Below are positions 8,074 to 17,864 of a stretch of DNA of 64,000 bases, piece by piece. The position numbers and the translations under genes are program-made. The notes beneath the pieces are model-generated. The model ran no database searches, was not told the origin of the DNA, and saw nothing but the letters and a program-made list of their open reading frames with translations. The stretch is from contig NZ_LECU01000001.1 in NCBI RefSeq assembly GCF_001027745.1, positions 186,001 to 250,000 on the forward strand. Reading direction: 5' to 3'. Every line of letters begins with the position of its first letter. Positions within the stretch are counted from its first letter, which is position 1. The stretch comes from Pedobacter sp. BMA. GTDB taxonomy: Bacteria; Bacteroidota; Bacteroidia; Sphingobacteriales; Sphingobacteriaceae.

Positions 8074-8523
8074 TTGAAAAACGATATTAACATAAAAAAT
8101 AAAAGAGCATATTTTGACTACAATTTACTAGATAAATACGTAGCGGGCATTGCACTTTTGGGAACTGAAATTAAAGCCATCAGGCAAGGTAAAGCTAATA
8201 TGACTGATGCTTTTTGCATGTTTATTGGTGGAAATTTATATGTACGTAACCTTCACATTTCGGAATATTCGCACAGCTCTTTTTACCACCATGATATCAA
8301 GAGAGACCGTGCGTTGCTTCTTCAAAAAAAAGAGATCAGGAAGTTAAAATTGAAAGGAGAGGAAAAAGGCTATACTATTGTTCCTTTACGCATTTTTATA
8401 AATGAGCGTGGTTTTGCTAAAATGGAAATTGCACTTGCTCAGGGTAAAAAGGAATTCGACAAACGAGACAGTATTAAAGACAGGGATACAAAACGTGAAC
8501 TGGATCGGGCTATGAAAAGATAG
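8074..8523 (+). CDS. smpB: SsrA-binding protein SmpB
   Basis: The 149-residue tmRNA-binding protein works with SsrA to rescue stalled ribosomes. Typical segments are NKRAYFDYNLLDKYVAGIALLGTEIKAIRQGKAN at the start (shown here only as family signature), the YSHSSFYHH region, and a basic C-terminal tail KRELDRAMKR that reaches into the ribosomal A site. The start is a TTG at 8074: no ATG is in frame upstream, and the first family-conserved residues follow directly. The ssrA RNA gene itself is not in the window. Confidence 0.95.
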   Translation: MKNDINIKNKRAYFDYNLLDKYVAGIALLGTEIKAIRQGKANMTDAFCMFIGGNLYVRNLHISEYSHSSFYHHDIKRDRALLLQKKEIRKLKLKGEEKGYTIVPLRIFINERGFAKMEIALAQGKKEFDKRDSIKDRDTKRELDRAMKR

Positions 8524-8574
8524 TACCCCACTTCGAAGTTTAGTAGTGAATGTTCAGGTAATAAATCCTAACCA

Positions 8575-9231
8575 TTACCATGCCTGATCGCCAACTAATG
8601 GCACAAACCTAAAGGTATCCAATACAATCTTTTCAAAATCAGTTTCGCTCACACGAATCACAGTGACCATTTTCTGGGTCTTCTCATCCCCTACCGGGAT
8701 CACGAGGATACCACCGACTTTTAATTGTTTCAAAAGAATTTCGGGAACAAGTGGTGCTCCTGCAGTAACGATAATCTTATCGTAAGGGGCATGTTTTGCA
8801 ATTCCTTTTGATCCGTCACCACAGTAAAACGTTGGTTTGTACCCCATACCGGGAAGCACCTGAACAGTTCTCTTATAAATATTTTCCTGCCTTTCAATGG
8901 TAAATACCTGAGCACCAAGCTCCATCAGAATACAGGTTTGATATCCAGATCCTGTACCTATTTCTAAAACTTTGTCATCTTTTTTAATATGCAGCAACTC
9001 GCTTTGGTAGGCTACAGTGTAAGGCTGTGAAATGGTTTGTCCATCGCCAATAGGGAAAGCAATGTCCTTGTAAGCCTGATTCCAAAAGGTTTCATCAAAA
9101 AAGAAATGACGTGGAACTTTACCGATTGCCTTCAGCACATTTTCATCTTCAATTCCGCGAGACTTCAGAAGTTCAACCAACTTCTTTCTCGCTCCACGTT
9201 CCCGGTAATTATCAACAAATTTATAAGCCAT
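8575..9231 (-). CDS. pcm: Protein-L-isoaspartate O-methyltransferase
   Basis: The 218-residue SAM-dependent methyltransferase repairs isoaspartyl residues in damaged proteins. The family signature GQTISQPYTVA precedes the SAM-binding motif VLEIGTGSGYQT, and the downstream motif PYDKIIVTAGAP and the C-terminal FVPLVGDQAW are all in place. It is convergent with smpB and is followed upstream by a 135-base gap before priA. Full length for the family. Confidence 0.96.
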   Translation of the reverse strand: MAYKFVDNYRERGARKKLVELLKSRGIEDENVLKAIGKVPRHFFFDETFWNQAYKDIAFPIGDGQTISQPYTVAYQSELLHIKKDDKVLEIGTGSGYQTCILMELGAQVFTIERQENIYKRTVQVLPGMGYKPTFYCGDGSKGIAKHAPYDKIIVTAGAPLVPEILLKQLKVGGILVIPVGDEKTQKMVTVIRVSETDFEKIVLDTFRFVPLVGDQAW

Positions 9232-9366
9232 GAAGTCTCAAAATTAGCTTTTTTAAACGGGGATACAAGGGTGGCGTCTCAATTATTGAGTGATTAAATA
9301 ACGATCAGCTGAATTTGAGAACGATAGATTATCCACACAGCTACTTCTCGAATCAGTGAACAACTC

Positions 9367-11847
9367 TTAATAAGGATCAACGTCTATTTGTGTGAAAATA
9401 CCCTTGAATTCTTTAGTTGCATTAAACTCTGTAAGTGTATCGCGCAAGGCGTCTTTTACCTTTTGTATAGCAGTATGCCTGTCTGCCTTAATAATGATTT
9501 GTTTGATGTACAGGTTACGTACCCTGCTCACAAGTGGCTGCTCAGGTCCCAGTACCCGCTTGCCAAACTTTGCCTTTAAAATATTTGCCAACGTAAGCGC
9601 TGCATGATCCAGGACGTGCGAATCTTTATGCTTGATATAAAGGAAGATCATTCTGGAAAAAGGAGGATATAGAAACCTTTCCCTTTCAGCAATCTCATCG
9701 TTATACATACCAACATAGTCATTTTCAACTACCTGTTTAATAATCCGGTTATCTGCATCATAAGTCTGGATACAAACGTTGCCCTGATCCGCCCTTCTGC
9801 CAGCCCTTCCTGCCACCTGAGCAAGTAGTTGAAAACTCCTTTCATAAGCCCTGAAATCCGGATAACCTAAAAGTGTATCAGCATTAATTACGCCGATTAA
9901 ATTTAAATTATCAAAATCCAAACCTTTGGCTACCATTTGCGTACCGATTAGTATATCCGTCTTTTTGTCCTGAAAATCATTTAGAATCTGCTGCAAACCA
10001 TTTTTTGTTCTGGTACTGTCCATATCCAGCCGGGCAATATTCACATCCGGATAAAGCAATTTCAACTCTTCTTCGATGCGCTCAGTTCCAAAACCTTTTT
10101 GTTCAACGTGCACTGAGCCACAGGCCGGACAAATATTAACACTACTCTGGTGGTAGCCACAATAATGGCAATGGAGTTTTCCGCTACTTTTATGATATGT
10201 TAAACTCACATCGCAGTTGACACATTTCGGCGTATAGCCGCAAGTTGCACAGATCAAAATGGTGGCATAACCTCTCCTGTTTTGAAAGAGAACAACTTGC
10301 TCTTTTCTGGATAGTGCAAGATCAATATCTTTGATCAGAACACTGGAGAAATAAGAAACCATTGATTTGTTTTTAGTTTCTTCGGATATGCTGACCACTT
10401 GCTGGTTAGGAAGCTGAACGCCTCCGAATCTTTCTCTCATTTCTACAAGGCCATATTTTCCCTGTAAAGCGTTATAATAACTTTCCAACGATGGGGTTGC
10501 CGACCCCAGTATTACTTTTGCCTGGTGCAGATAAGCTAAGTAGATCGACGCATCCCGGGCCTGATAACGTGGTGCAGGATCATACTGTTTATAAGATGGC
10601 TCATGTTCCTCATCGACAACTATCAACTTCAAATGCTGAAAAGGAAGAAAAACTGCGGAACGTGCGCCTAAAATTACTTTAAAAGCACCTGTTCTTACCT
10701 TATTCCAAATCTCTACCCGTTCGCTGTTGTTGAACTTGGAGTGATAAACGCCAATTGCATTTCCAAAGTAGCGCTTTATCCGGTCAACTATCTGAGTAGT
10801 TAATGCAATTTCTGGTAGCAAAAACAACACCTGTCCGTCGGTATTCTGAATAATTTTTTCAATCAGTTTGATATAAACCTGTGTTTTGCCCGATGCTGTA
10901 ACGCCATGCAAAAGCACAACATCCTTTTCTTCAAAAGCCTTATTAATTTGGTTCAATGCAGTTTCCTGACCTGCATTCAGCTGAAAACTGGAATGAAATT
11001 CATCGTCATTGAAAGCTAACCGACTTACGGGGCGTTTCATCACCATAAAAACATCTTTATCGGTTAAAGCTTTTAATGCACCTGCACCACAATTGCTTTC
11101 TTCCAACAAAGTTTCTTTGGCTATTGGCAGATTAGATTTCTGCAGCTTTAAATAGGCTAATAAGGCATCCAGCTGTTTAGGGGCACGTTCCAAAACGGCA
11201 AACAACTGCTTTAAATTATCCTGGTCGTTATAAAAATCATTTAATACAATGAACGATTTAAGCAGGGGTTTATATTTCTGAACCACTTCCTCTGCAACCA
11301 AAACCAGCTCTTTATCCAGCAGACCATTAATGATGGGGTATATCGTTTTCTGACCCAAAAGTTTAGAAACATCATTAACCGTAAGTTTTTGCTGTTTTTT
11401 TAAGGCCGTAATAATCACTTCCTCTTTTTCACTCAGTGCGATTTCATCACTGAAATCATCGCGGAGTACCAGAATGGTTTCGCTGGCCAGTTTTAAACTT
11501 GCAGGTAAAGCAGCCGACATGACATCGCCCTCATTGCACATGTAATAACCAGTCATCCAACCCCAAAATTTAAGTTGTGTAGCGGTAATTACCGGCTCAG
11601 CATCTATCACATCAATAATGTACTTGGCTTCATAAACAAGCGGTGGCTGCTTTGAAATTGCCTTAATGAGTGCTGTATAAATTTTGTGTTTACCAAACTG
11701 CACAACTACTCTTTTGCCAATCTCTATCTGGTCATTCAGGTCGAAAGGCACACGATAGGTATAGTTTTTTGCCAGAGATAAAGGCAAAATAACTTCAACA
11801 AAAAGTGTTTCTCTTTCTGAAAAAATATCGGTCCCGAAATTATCCAT
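9367..11847 (-). CDS. priA: Primosomal replication restart helicase PriA
   Basis: The 826-residue superfamily 2 helicase reloads the replisome at collapsed forks. Order of domains: N-terminal 3'-DNA-end-binding domain (about 15-110), winged helix, helicase lobe 1 with Walker A GVTASGKTQVY and the DEEH box, and a zinc-binding insert with four Cys pairs (CATC, CVNC, CHYC, CPAC). Lobe 2 follows, with IGTQMVAKGLDF and VAGRAGRR. All catalytic motifs are intact. Its ATG overlaps the stop of the upstream DUF423 gene by one base, so the two are coupled. Confidence 0.97.
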   Translation of the reverse strand: MDNFGTDIFSERETLFVEVILPLSLAKNYTYRVPFDLNDQIEIGKRVVVQFGKHKIYTALIKAISKQPPLVYEAKYIIDVIDAEPVITATQLKFWGWMTGYYMCNEGDVMSAALPASLKLASETILVLRDDFSDEIALSEKEEVIITALKKQQKLTVNDVSKLLGQKTIYPIINGLLDKELVLVAEEVVQKYKPLLKSFIVLNDFYNDQDNLKQLFAVLERAPKQLDALLAYLKLQKSNLPIAKETLLEESNCGAGALKALTDKDVFMVMKRPVSRLAFNDDEFHSSFQLNAGQETALNQINKAFEEKDVVLLHGVTASGKTQVYIKLIEKIIQNTDGQVLFLLPEIALTTQIVDRIKRYFGNAIGVYHSKFNNSERVEIWNKVRTGAFKVILGARSAVFLPFQHLKLIVVDEEHEPSYKQYDPAPRYQARDASIYLAYLHQAKVILGSATPSLESYYNALQGKYGLVEMRERFGGVQLPNQQVVSISEETKNKSMVSYFSSVLIKDIDLALSRKEQVVLFQNRRGYATILICATCGYTPKCVNCDVSLTYHKSSGKLHCHYCGYHQSSVNICPACGSVHVEQKGFGTERIEEELKLLYPDVNIARLDMDSTRTKNGLQQILNDFQDKKTDILIGTQMVAKGLDFDNLNLIGVINADTLLGYPDFRAYERSFQLLAQVAGRAGRRADQGNVCIQTYDADNRIIKQVVENDYVGMYNDEIAERERFLYPPFSRMIFLYIKHKDSHVLDHAALTLANILKAKFGKRVLGPEQPLVSRVRNLYIKQIIIKADRHTAIQKVKDALRDTLTEFNATKEFKGIFTQIDVDPY

Positions 11848-12233
11848 TATTTATCTTTAAATGCTGCAAAAAACAACATTACCCATCCTAATACAAAAAG
11901 CAAGCCTCCAATTGGTGTTACCGGTCCAATTAAATTTACAAAATCCAGTTTCAAAATACTCCGGGTAGCCAACAAATAAAGCGAACCCGAAAACAAAATA
12001 ACCCCGAATGTAAAACAGAAATAAGCAATATTAATCAGCTTATTACGGTAACGTGCAAAGGTAGAGAGGTATAATAGCGCAAAGGTATGGTAAAACTGAT
12101 AATCAACTCCTTTTTGCCAGATTTCAAGCGAAGGGCCATCAATCAGGGCTTTTAAACCATGTGCTCCGAAAGCACCCAGTAAAACAGCCACAAATCCAAA
12201 AAAAGAAGCAGTAAGTATTATTCGTTTATTCAT
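11847..12233 (-). CDS. DUF423 family small membrane protein
   Basis: The 128-residue protein has four predicted membrane helices. The conserved start of the family, LLGAFGAHGLKA, follows the first helix, and a YHTFALLYL segment begins the second. The ATG at 12233 is preferred; the upstream in-frame TTG would add seven polar residues. DUF423 (YgdD-like) proteins have no established function. The gene is directly upstream of priA with a one-base overlap. Confidence 0.88.
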   Translation of the reverse strand: MNKRIILTASFFGFVAVLLGAFGAHGLKALIDGPSLEIWQKGVDYQFYHTFALLYLSTFARYRNKLINIAYFCFTFGVILFSGSLYLLATRSILKLDFVNLIGPVTPIGGLLFVLGWVMLFFAAFKDK

Positions 12234-12325
12234 ATCTGTTTGCGTCCAAGGCAAACGCTAAATTAATAAATTGGCAAAGAACTTCTCACTAATCAATGTA
12301 ATAAATTAAATTTGTTGCATAGCAA

Positions 12326-13894
12326 ATGAAAAAGATCATCATTTTAGTAACCGCTTTATTTTTAGGAATTGCCTTTATGGCGTATTACTATTTTTCTAAA
12401 TTAAACAATGAAAACAACGCCAAAGACCTGGCTTTACAATCGGCTACCAATAATGCGGCGATGGTATTTTCATTCAAAAACGATAAAAGTTTCTACGAAA
12501 TCATAGGGAGTCAACACATCCTGCAGCAAGTACTTGGCAATGAAAAAACCATGTATTTAAATACACTCAAAGAAAGTATAGTGCGTGATGTTACCTTAAA
12601 CAGTTTTATTCAGGATCAACCAATTTATATCAGTATTTTACCTGATTCGAATAAAACACTAAACTATTTATTGACTGCACAGATTAAACCGGATTTTAAA
12701 ATCGAAAAACTCTACAGTTATCTGAAGATTCGCCGCACGATAACAGAAAAGGAGAAAAATCTTTATGTACTCAAATTAAATGACAGTTTAAATGTATTCC
12801 TTGGAATTCATGGAGAGGTGATTACTTTATCCACATCAATAAACCTGGTAAAAGATGCAGCAGTAAGACTCATTGAAAATCCATTCACAGCCTACATTAA
12901 AGCAAATAGTCAAATCAGCACGAACGCTCTGCTAACACTTTATATTAATTTCAATAAAGCTCCCCTCCTACTTACAAACATAATCGCAGGAAATATCAAT
13001 GGAGAATTGTCCGTATTCAACCGACAGAACAGCTTTGCGTCATTAAATTACAATTTCAGTAAGGAAAAGATTCTTTTTAATGGGAGCACCCAGATTGATG
13101 ACCGTAACAACTACTTCACTTTGTTTGAAAATACGCCTGCCCAAGCCACGAGCATTCAGAATATTCTACCAGAAAATACGGCTAATTTTACACTGTACGC
13201 TTTTGATAACTATCAGAACTGGTTAAAAAAACTCATCAGCCTTCAATCTAAAAATCAAGAAAATAAGAAAGTACAGGCAACTATACAAAAAATCAGAAAT
13301 GAATACCGGATTGACCTGAATACTGTTTTCCCTGCTTACACTAAAAACCAGTTTATACTTTTTCAGCTGAACACAACCGAAAAACTCGGCGCCATTGCTT
13401 TGACCAATGGTGAAAAGGTTAAACAATTGTTACTGGATGCCAGCGCTGACTATAACGAGGATGTGAAGCTATTTAAAGCGCCGGATATATTATTCAGTTA
13501 TTTTGGAGATCCGTTTAAAAAGTTTGGCAGACCCTATTACACCATTATTGATAATTATTTAATTGTCGCAAACAATGCAAGCACTGTGCAGGTGCTTTTA
13601 AATAATTACAAGAACAACCGCTTACTGATTCAAACGCCAGCCTATCTTGATGCCATGAATCAGATTACAAGCACTTCAAATGTTTTTTACTATATCAGCA
13701 CTAAAAATGCAGCAGACCTATTCAGAGCTAACATTAACCTACCGTTCTACCGTCATTTAAGAGCCGATAGTGGCTTAAAAAGCTTTGATACTTTTTGTTA
13801 TCAAATGAGTGCAGATAAGAACAAATTCATAACTAACCTGCTATTAAACAAATATTTAAAACCACCAATACCAGATTCGTTAAGCAACCGTTAA
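12326..13894 (+). CDS. Hypothetical exported protein, 522 aa (possible DUF3352-like)
   Basis: I do not recognise a functional family. An N-terminal hydrophobic segment (residues 4-22) with a short basic start anchors or exports the protein. The rest is a long periplasmic domain of alternating strands and helices with few cysteines. The layout (membrane anchor, then two similar alpha/beta halves beginning AAMVFSFKNDKSF and FTLYAFDNYQNW) resembles DUF3352-type proteins, which is a weak match. It precedes a DUF5723 outer-membrane protein by 29 bases on the same strand, so an envelope role and joint transcription are likely. Confidence 0.6.
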   Translation: MKKIIILVTALFLGIAFMAYYYFSKLNNENNAKDLALQSATNNAAMVFSFKNDKSFYEIIGSQHILQQVLGNEKTMYLNTLKESIVRDVTLNSFIQDQPIYISILPDSNKTLNYLLTAQIKPDFKIEKLYSYLKIRRTITEKEKNLYVLKLNDSLNVFLGIHGEVITLSTSINLVKDAAVRLIENPFTAYIKANSQISTNALLTLYINFNKAPLLLTNIIAGNINGELSVFNRQNSFASLNYNFSKEKILFNGSTQIDDRNNYFTLFENTPAQATSIQNILPENTANFTLYAFDNYQNWLKKLISLQSKNQENKKVQATIQKIRNEYRIDLNTVFPAYTKNQFILFQLNTTEKLGAIALTNGEKVKQLLLDASADYNEDVKLFKAPDILFSYFGDPFKKFGRPYYTIIDNYLIVANNASTVQVLLNNYKNNRLLIQTPAYLDAMNQITSTSNVFYYISTKNAADLFRANINLPFYRHLRADSGLKSFDTFCYQMSADKNKFITNLLLNKYLKPPIPDSLSNR

Positions 13895-13923
13895 TAAGAA
13901 AACAAGCCAGAAAACTAATTTAC

Positions 13924-15327
13924 ATGAAGAAACTTTTATTTATGTTGCTGGCTTTGGCCGGCTTCAAGTATGCAAATGCACAACAATATGCGCTTTTTGG
14001 CAGCAGAACTATGTTTGATGCTTTCGAAAACCCTTCACAAAAATCTTTTACTTTAGACTCTTCAAGAAAATTCTCCTCTAATTTTTTCCTACCCTATTTC
14101 GGCACAAATTCACTTAATAAAGGAACGTCCAAGTATGCATTGAGGAGACTTACTCAAGAAGGTATTTATGATACCCGATCGCTACCGATTGGCACCGGCG
14201 AATACAACCATTTTTATCAAAACAGCAATATTTATGTAGCTGCGTTCCGGTTATTTAAATCATATAAATACCAGAAAGAACTGGGTTTGTCATGGCAAAT
14301 CAGATCAGATGCGCAGATAGATTACACCAATGAAAGTCTGGCAATATTTGATTCATATAAACGGTTTAACGAGGGGCAGGAGTATAATGATATTTTTAAC
14401 TCAAAAGGATATGAGCAAACCTACCATCAGTTCAGTATTACCTATCGTGAAAACTGGAATAAAAGACTCGCTTTTGGCGTTAAAGCAAGTTTGTTGAGTG
14501 GTATTTTATACAACAAATTAGACGTGACCGATTCTTACCTTTATGTAGATCCAGAGTCAGAATCATTACTGATTGGTTTAGCCGGAACATACTCAGCGAA
14601 TTTCAGTGACACCAAAGAAATAGAGAAAAAGACATTTTTCCCAACGTTCAAAAACCCGGGGGTATCACTTTCCTTCGGTACAAATTATACAACTAAAAAA
14701 GGTTTGTTTTTAATGGCCAATATTAAAGACCTGGGATTTATCTGGTGGAGAAGCAATACGCAGCGTACTACAATAAACCAGTTCAAACCGATAAACGATC
14801 TTGAATTTGCAGATACCGATCAGCAGATTACCGATTTATTTCTGCTGAATCAGACTCCACAGAAATTCCTTGCACCTACAAATGCCAAACTCGATGTGTA
14901 TGCCTCAAGAAGGTATGGGTTCTATAAGCCAGCTTTTGTGGCGTCGAAAAACCTGTTTTATAAAGGTGGTGACATTGCATTTGTAAACGAATTCATCACC
15001 AACAATTTCTCGGGTAGCATTACGCCATTATACAACCTGAACGATATTTTTATGGTTGGTTTACAAGCCAAATATCAGACCCCAAATTTTGAGCTCTTCT
15101 TAGGTACCGACAATCTTGTAGCAACAAGTTTTCAAACCATTGGCACTATTAAAAGCGATGCTACTGTTGGTTCTGGTCCGAATGGAGCCTCTTTTTATAT
15201 GGGTGTAGGCATTAAATTTGGCAATACTGTTAACCATCCTCAGTTCAGCGATATCATGCCAGGTATCAATGATAAAAACGAGGGAAGCTTCTTCAGAAAT
15301 CTTTTTGGAATTTTTAAAAGAAAGTAA
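13924..15327 (+). CDS. DUF5723-like outer-membrane beta-barrel protein
   Basis: The 467-residue protein has a signal peptide (residues 1-19, ending NAQ). Its mature part is made of alternating amphipathic strands with many aromatic and glycine residues (GFIWWRSN, LFLGTDNLV, ASFYMGVGIKFG), as in Bacteroidota outer-membrane barrels of the DUF5723 group. The C-terminal tail is basic (FGIFKRK). Function is unknown. It is the second gene of a two-gene unit with the exported 522-residue protein, and its stop abuts the convergent tsaB with no space between them. Confidence 0.7.
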   Translation: MKKLLFMLLALAGFKYANAQQYALFGSRTMFDAFENPSQKSFTLDSSRKFSSNFFLPYFGTNSLNKGTSKYALRRLTQEGIYDTRSLPIGTGEYNHFYQNSNIYVAAFRLFKSYKYQKELGLSWQIRSDAQIDYTNESLAIFDSYKRFNEGQEYNDIFNSKGYEQTYHQFSITYRENWNKRLAFGVKASLLSGILYNKLDVTDSYLYVDPESESLLIGLAGTYSANFSDTKEIEKKTFFPTFKNPGVSLSFGTNYTTKKGLFLMANIKDLGFIWWRSNTQRTTINQFKPINDLEFADTDQQITDLFLLNQTPQKFLAPTNAKLDVYASRRYGFYKPAFVASKNLFYKGGDIAFVNEFITNNFSGSITPLYNLNDIFMVGLQAKYQTPNFELFLGTDNLVATSFQTIGTIKSDATVGSGPNGASFYMGVGIKFGNTVNHPQFSDIMPGINDKNEGSFFRNLFGIFKRK

Positions 15328-16014
15328 TCAGACTTTACTTTTAGACTGGGTTACGACAAAGTCTTTTAAATAAAAAGGCTCAAAGTACGCCACATCCTCA
15401 AAACTCCCGCTTTGGTAGGCTTTGTCTGCCAAAGCACACATATATTTGGAGGAGTTAAAATTACCGCCATTGAATTCGGCATTTGCAGAAACCAGTGTTG
15501 CTGCACATTTCGCAGCTCCATCACCGATAAACGTAACCTGATGCTGAGATAGTGTATCGCTGAAGCTGGTTTCGTCTATGATTTTGGCCGACGTAGGTTC
15601 CAGAACATCCAGGCTGGCGTTGTAAATACTGGTATATACCTCCATTCGCCGGGCATCAATCATCGGACAAATTAGGCCAGAATAGTCCAGATTTTCGGTC
15701 ATAAATCCTGCTGCCATCATCCGCAGTGTTTCAATACCAATCAAGGGCTTCTCCAAGGCATAGCATAATCCTTTTGCTGTAGAAACACCAATTCTCAATC
15801 CTGTGTACGACCCTGGCCCCTTGCTTACTGCAACGGCATCCAGGTCAGGATAAGTTAAAGCTGCCGATTGCATAACCTCTTCAATAAATAAAGTGAGGTT
15901 ACTTGCGTGTAAATTTTGTCCGCTTTCCTCTTTAACAGAAACTATTTTCCCATTAATTGATAAAGCAACAGAACAAACCTGCGTAGCTGTTTCTATTAAA
16001 AGTATTTTAGCCAT
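15328..16014 (-). CDS. tsaB: tRNA threonylcarbamoyladenosine biosynthesis protein TsaB
   Basis: The 228-residue ASKHA-fold partner of TsaD takes part in making t6A37 in ANN-decoding tRNAs. The N-terminal LLIETATQVCSVAL strand-loop, the SKGPGSYTGLRIG motif and the ALEKPLIGIETL segment are typical. It is shorter than TsaD and lacks the TsaD metal-binding histidines, as expected. It lies 73 bases downstream of yidD on the same strand and may be read from the rpmH promoter. Confidence 0.95.
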   Translation of the reverse strand: MAKILLIETATQVCSVALSINGKIVSVKEESGQNLHASNLTLFIEEVMQSAALTYPDLDAVAVSKGPGSYTGLRIGVSTAKGLCYALEKPLIGIETLRMMAAGFMTENLDYSGLICPMIDARRMEVYTSIYNASLDVLEPTSAKIIDETSFSDTLSQHQVTFIGDGAAKCAATLVSANAEFNGGNFNSSKYMCALADKAYQSGSFEDVAYFEPFYLKDFVVTQSKSKV

Positions 16015-16087
16015 GCAGCAAATATAAGGTAAAAGGAGGAAGGTTAAAAGCTGAGCGGGTATGTATTATGGGAACTTATGATTAAAA

Positions 16088-16318
16088 TCAGGGTACAGGA
16101 TCGTGCCCGTGTTTACCCCAGGGATGACAGCGGCCTATGCGTTTCAACGCCATCCATCCGCCTTTAAACGGACCATACTTCCGGATAGCTTCTATGCCGT
16201 ATTGCGAACAGGTTGGCGTGAACCGGCAGTTAGCTCCAAGTAAAGGTGAAATGGCATATTGATAAACTTTTATCAAGCCTAGAAATATCCAGCCAAATAC
16301 TTTATTGATGATGCTCAT
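16088..16318 (-). CDS. yidD: Membrane protein insertion efficiency factor YidD
   Basis: The 76-residue protein has a hydrophobic N-terminus followed by the family core [20 protein letters not shown] and the C-terminal [10 protein letters not shown], with three conserved cysteines. YidD assists YidC-mediated membrane insertion. It overlaps the 3' end of rnpA by 17 bases. The order rpmH-rnpA-yidD is the classical arrangement. Confidence 0.97.
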   Translation of the reverse strand: MSIINKVFGWIFLGLIKVYQYAISPLLGANCRFTPTCSQYGIEAIRKYGPFKGGWMALKRIGRCHPWGKHGHDPVP

Positions 16319-16700
16319 CAGGACGAATGAGTGTTTTAAAACGTTTAAACGCAGCGATTAGTTTCTTTTGCATAAAAGCAAACTCGTATTTGCTTTTGCC
16401 TACAAATTGAATGGAAAAGAGTAACAAACCTTTATCTGAAGGCAGCTGATTGTAGAATTCTTCCTGCTTATTCAGGCGATAGGCCTCGCGGATGCGGCGT
16501 TTAAGTAAATTACGATCTACTGCCCGCTTATATCTTTTTTTAGGAACGTTAATCACCACCTGAGCTTTAACCTCAGCAGGCGATTCGATAAAAAGATAAG
16601 AAATACGAAAGGGATATAATAAAAAAGAAGAACCGTTCTTAAACAGCAGATCTAAATGTTTTCTGCTGCATAACCGTTCTTCTTTATTGAATGTGTACAT
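16302..16700 (-). CDS. rnpA: Ribonuclease P protein component
   Basis: The 132-residue basic protein binds the RNase P RNA and helps mature tRNA 5' ends. The start at 16700 is chosen because the family begins with a sequence like [10 protein letters not shown]; a longer frame starting upstream would add 21 non-conserved residues. The signature [16 protein letters not shown], preceded by KKRYKRAVD, is present. It lies 66 bases after rpmH and overlaps yidD. Confidence 0.96.
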   Translation of the reverse strand: MYTFNKEERLCSRKHLDLLFKNGSSFLLYPFRISYLFIESPAEVKAQVVINVPKKRYKRAVDRNLLKRRIREAYRLNKQEEFYNQLPSDKGLLLFSIQFVGKSKYEFAFMQKKLIAAFKRFKTLIRPDEHHQ

Positions 16701-16766
16701 ATATTCTTGATTGATAATTGCAGATTTGATCTGCAGCTTCCGGGAGTCCGGAAAAGCAATCAAAAA

Positions 16767-16925
16767 TTATGCTTTATGCTTGCGTTCGTCAGAAACTGTT
16801 AATCTTTTTCTTCCTTTAGCACGACGTGATGCTAATACTCGTCTGCCGTTAGCTGTTGCCATTCTTTCGCGGAAGCCGTGTTTGTTTCTTCTCTTTCTTT
16901 GCGAAGGTTGGTATGTTCTTTTCAT
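16767..16925 (-). CDS. rpmH: 50S ribosomal protein L34
   Basis: A 52-residue, strongly basic protein starts with [18 protein letters not shown] and contains the [19 protein letters not shown] signature of L34. It is complete from ATG at 16923-16925 to TAA at 16767-16769. It is the first gene of the rpmH-rnpA-yidD cluster, so the promoter must lie in the 204-base gap up to 17129. No dnaA gene adjoins it, unlike in many other phyla. Confidence 0.98.
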   Translation of the reverse strand: MKRTYQPSQRKRRNKHGFRERMATANGRRVLASRRAKGRKRLTVSDERKHKA

Positions 16926-17129
16926 GACTGTATATTATCTTATTATAATTTCAAAATTAAGAGGTGCAAATATAAAGCGATTTCTCTACAATTGCAAGTC
17001 TGATTAATTTTATTTTTTAATTAAAACCAAATGTAGCAATTCTTTTTAAAAGCCTGACCTTTCTATCTCCGATCAAGAAAAACTGAATAAAACGAATCTC
17101 CAATGGCTATGAAGTCACCTAAAGCGATC

Positions 17130-17864
17130 TTACAACCCTAAGGCAGCTTTCAATTTTACATAACCCGTTTTACTCACAGGCAACCAGATATCAGATTTAA
17201 GCAGCACCACGTAACTATCCTTTTCCTTAAGTTCGATTTTGGTAACCTGGGCTAAATTGATGATATAAGAACGGTGGATACGAATAAACTGACTTGGATC
17301 TAAAGTCTGCTCAAAATAACTCATGGTCTTATTTTTAAAAAATGTGCCATCAGTTGTACTCAGCTTTACGTAGTCATCATCAGCTTCGAGGTAGTTAATA
17401 TCTCCTGTTGGAATAATTTTGATTACGCCATCCTTTTTTACCACTACCCTATTGTTTTGTGCAGGGCTCAATGCTGCTGCATCTAAAACTGCCTCCGTAC
17501 TTTCCGTCTGGTTGAGTCGCGATGGTAATTTTTTCATCGCCGCATCGAAACGGCCTTTGTCAATTGGTTTTAACAAGTAATCAACCGCATTAACTTCAAA
17601 GGCCTTTATTGCATATTCATCAAAAGCAGTTGTAAAAATTACAGCAGGCTTATCTTCTACAAGTTCCAGCATTTCGAACCCACTTATTTTTGGCATCTGA
17701 ATATCCAAAAAAATTAGATCTGGTTTATGGGCTGAAATTGCTTTTAATCCTTCAAACCCATCGCAACATTCGGCAACAACTTCAATTTCAGGATGATCCG
17801 TAAGATAAAACTTAACAATATCTCTGGCTAAAGGTTCATCATCAATTAGAATCGTTTTGATCAT
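17130..17864 (-). CDS. LytTR-family response regulator
   Basis: The 244-residue protein combines an N-terminal receiver domain (residues 1-120; acidic pair in IDDEPLA, phospho-acceptor Asp in DLIFLDIQMP, Lys in LLKPIDK) with a C-terminal LytTR DNA-binding domain (about 140-240; FIRIHRSYIINL). It is the output of the histidine kinase encoded immediately upstream, with a 23-base overlap. The upstream LiaF-like gene suggests that the system senses envelope stress. Confidence 0.93.
   Translation of the reverse strand: MIKTILIDDEPLARDIVKFYLTDHPEIEVVAECCDGFEGLKAISAHKPDLIFLDIQMPKISGFEMLELVEDKPAVIFTTAFDEYAIKAFEVNAVDYLLKPIDKGRFDAAMKKLPSRLNQTESTEAVLDAAALSPAQNNRVVVKKDGVIKIIPTGDINYLEADDDYVKLSTTDGTFFKNKTMSYFEQTLDPSQFIRIHRSYIINLAQVTKIELKEKDSYVVLLKSDIWLPVSKTGYVKLKAALGL

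Noticed and set aside
8530..8539. Palindrome ACTTCGAAGT after smpB as a terminator
   Set aside because: Ten bases of perfect symmetry leave no loop and no T-run follows, so it is not a convincing terminator.
9329..9337. Perfect DnaA-box consensus TTATCCACA near priA
   Set aside because: Only one box here, with another isolated one inside a coding region at about 12827-12835. No cluster, AT-rich unwinding element or oriC gene context is present, so chance hits are more likely than an origin.
16711..17007. Plus-strand frame across the rpmH region
   Set aside because: It runs antisense to the unmistakable L34 gene and carries no family pattern.
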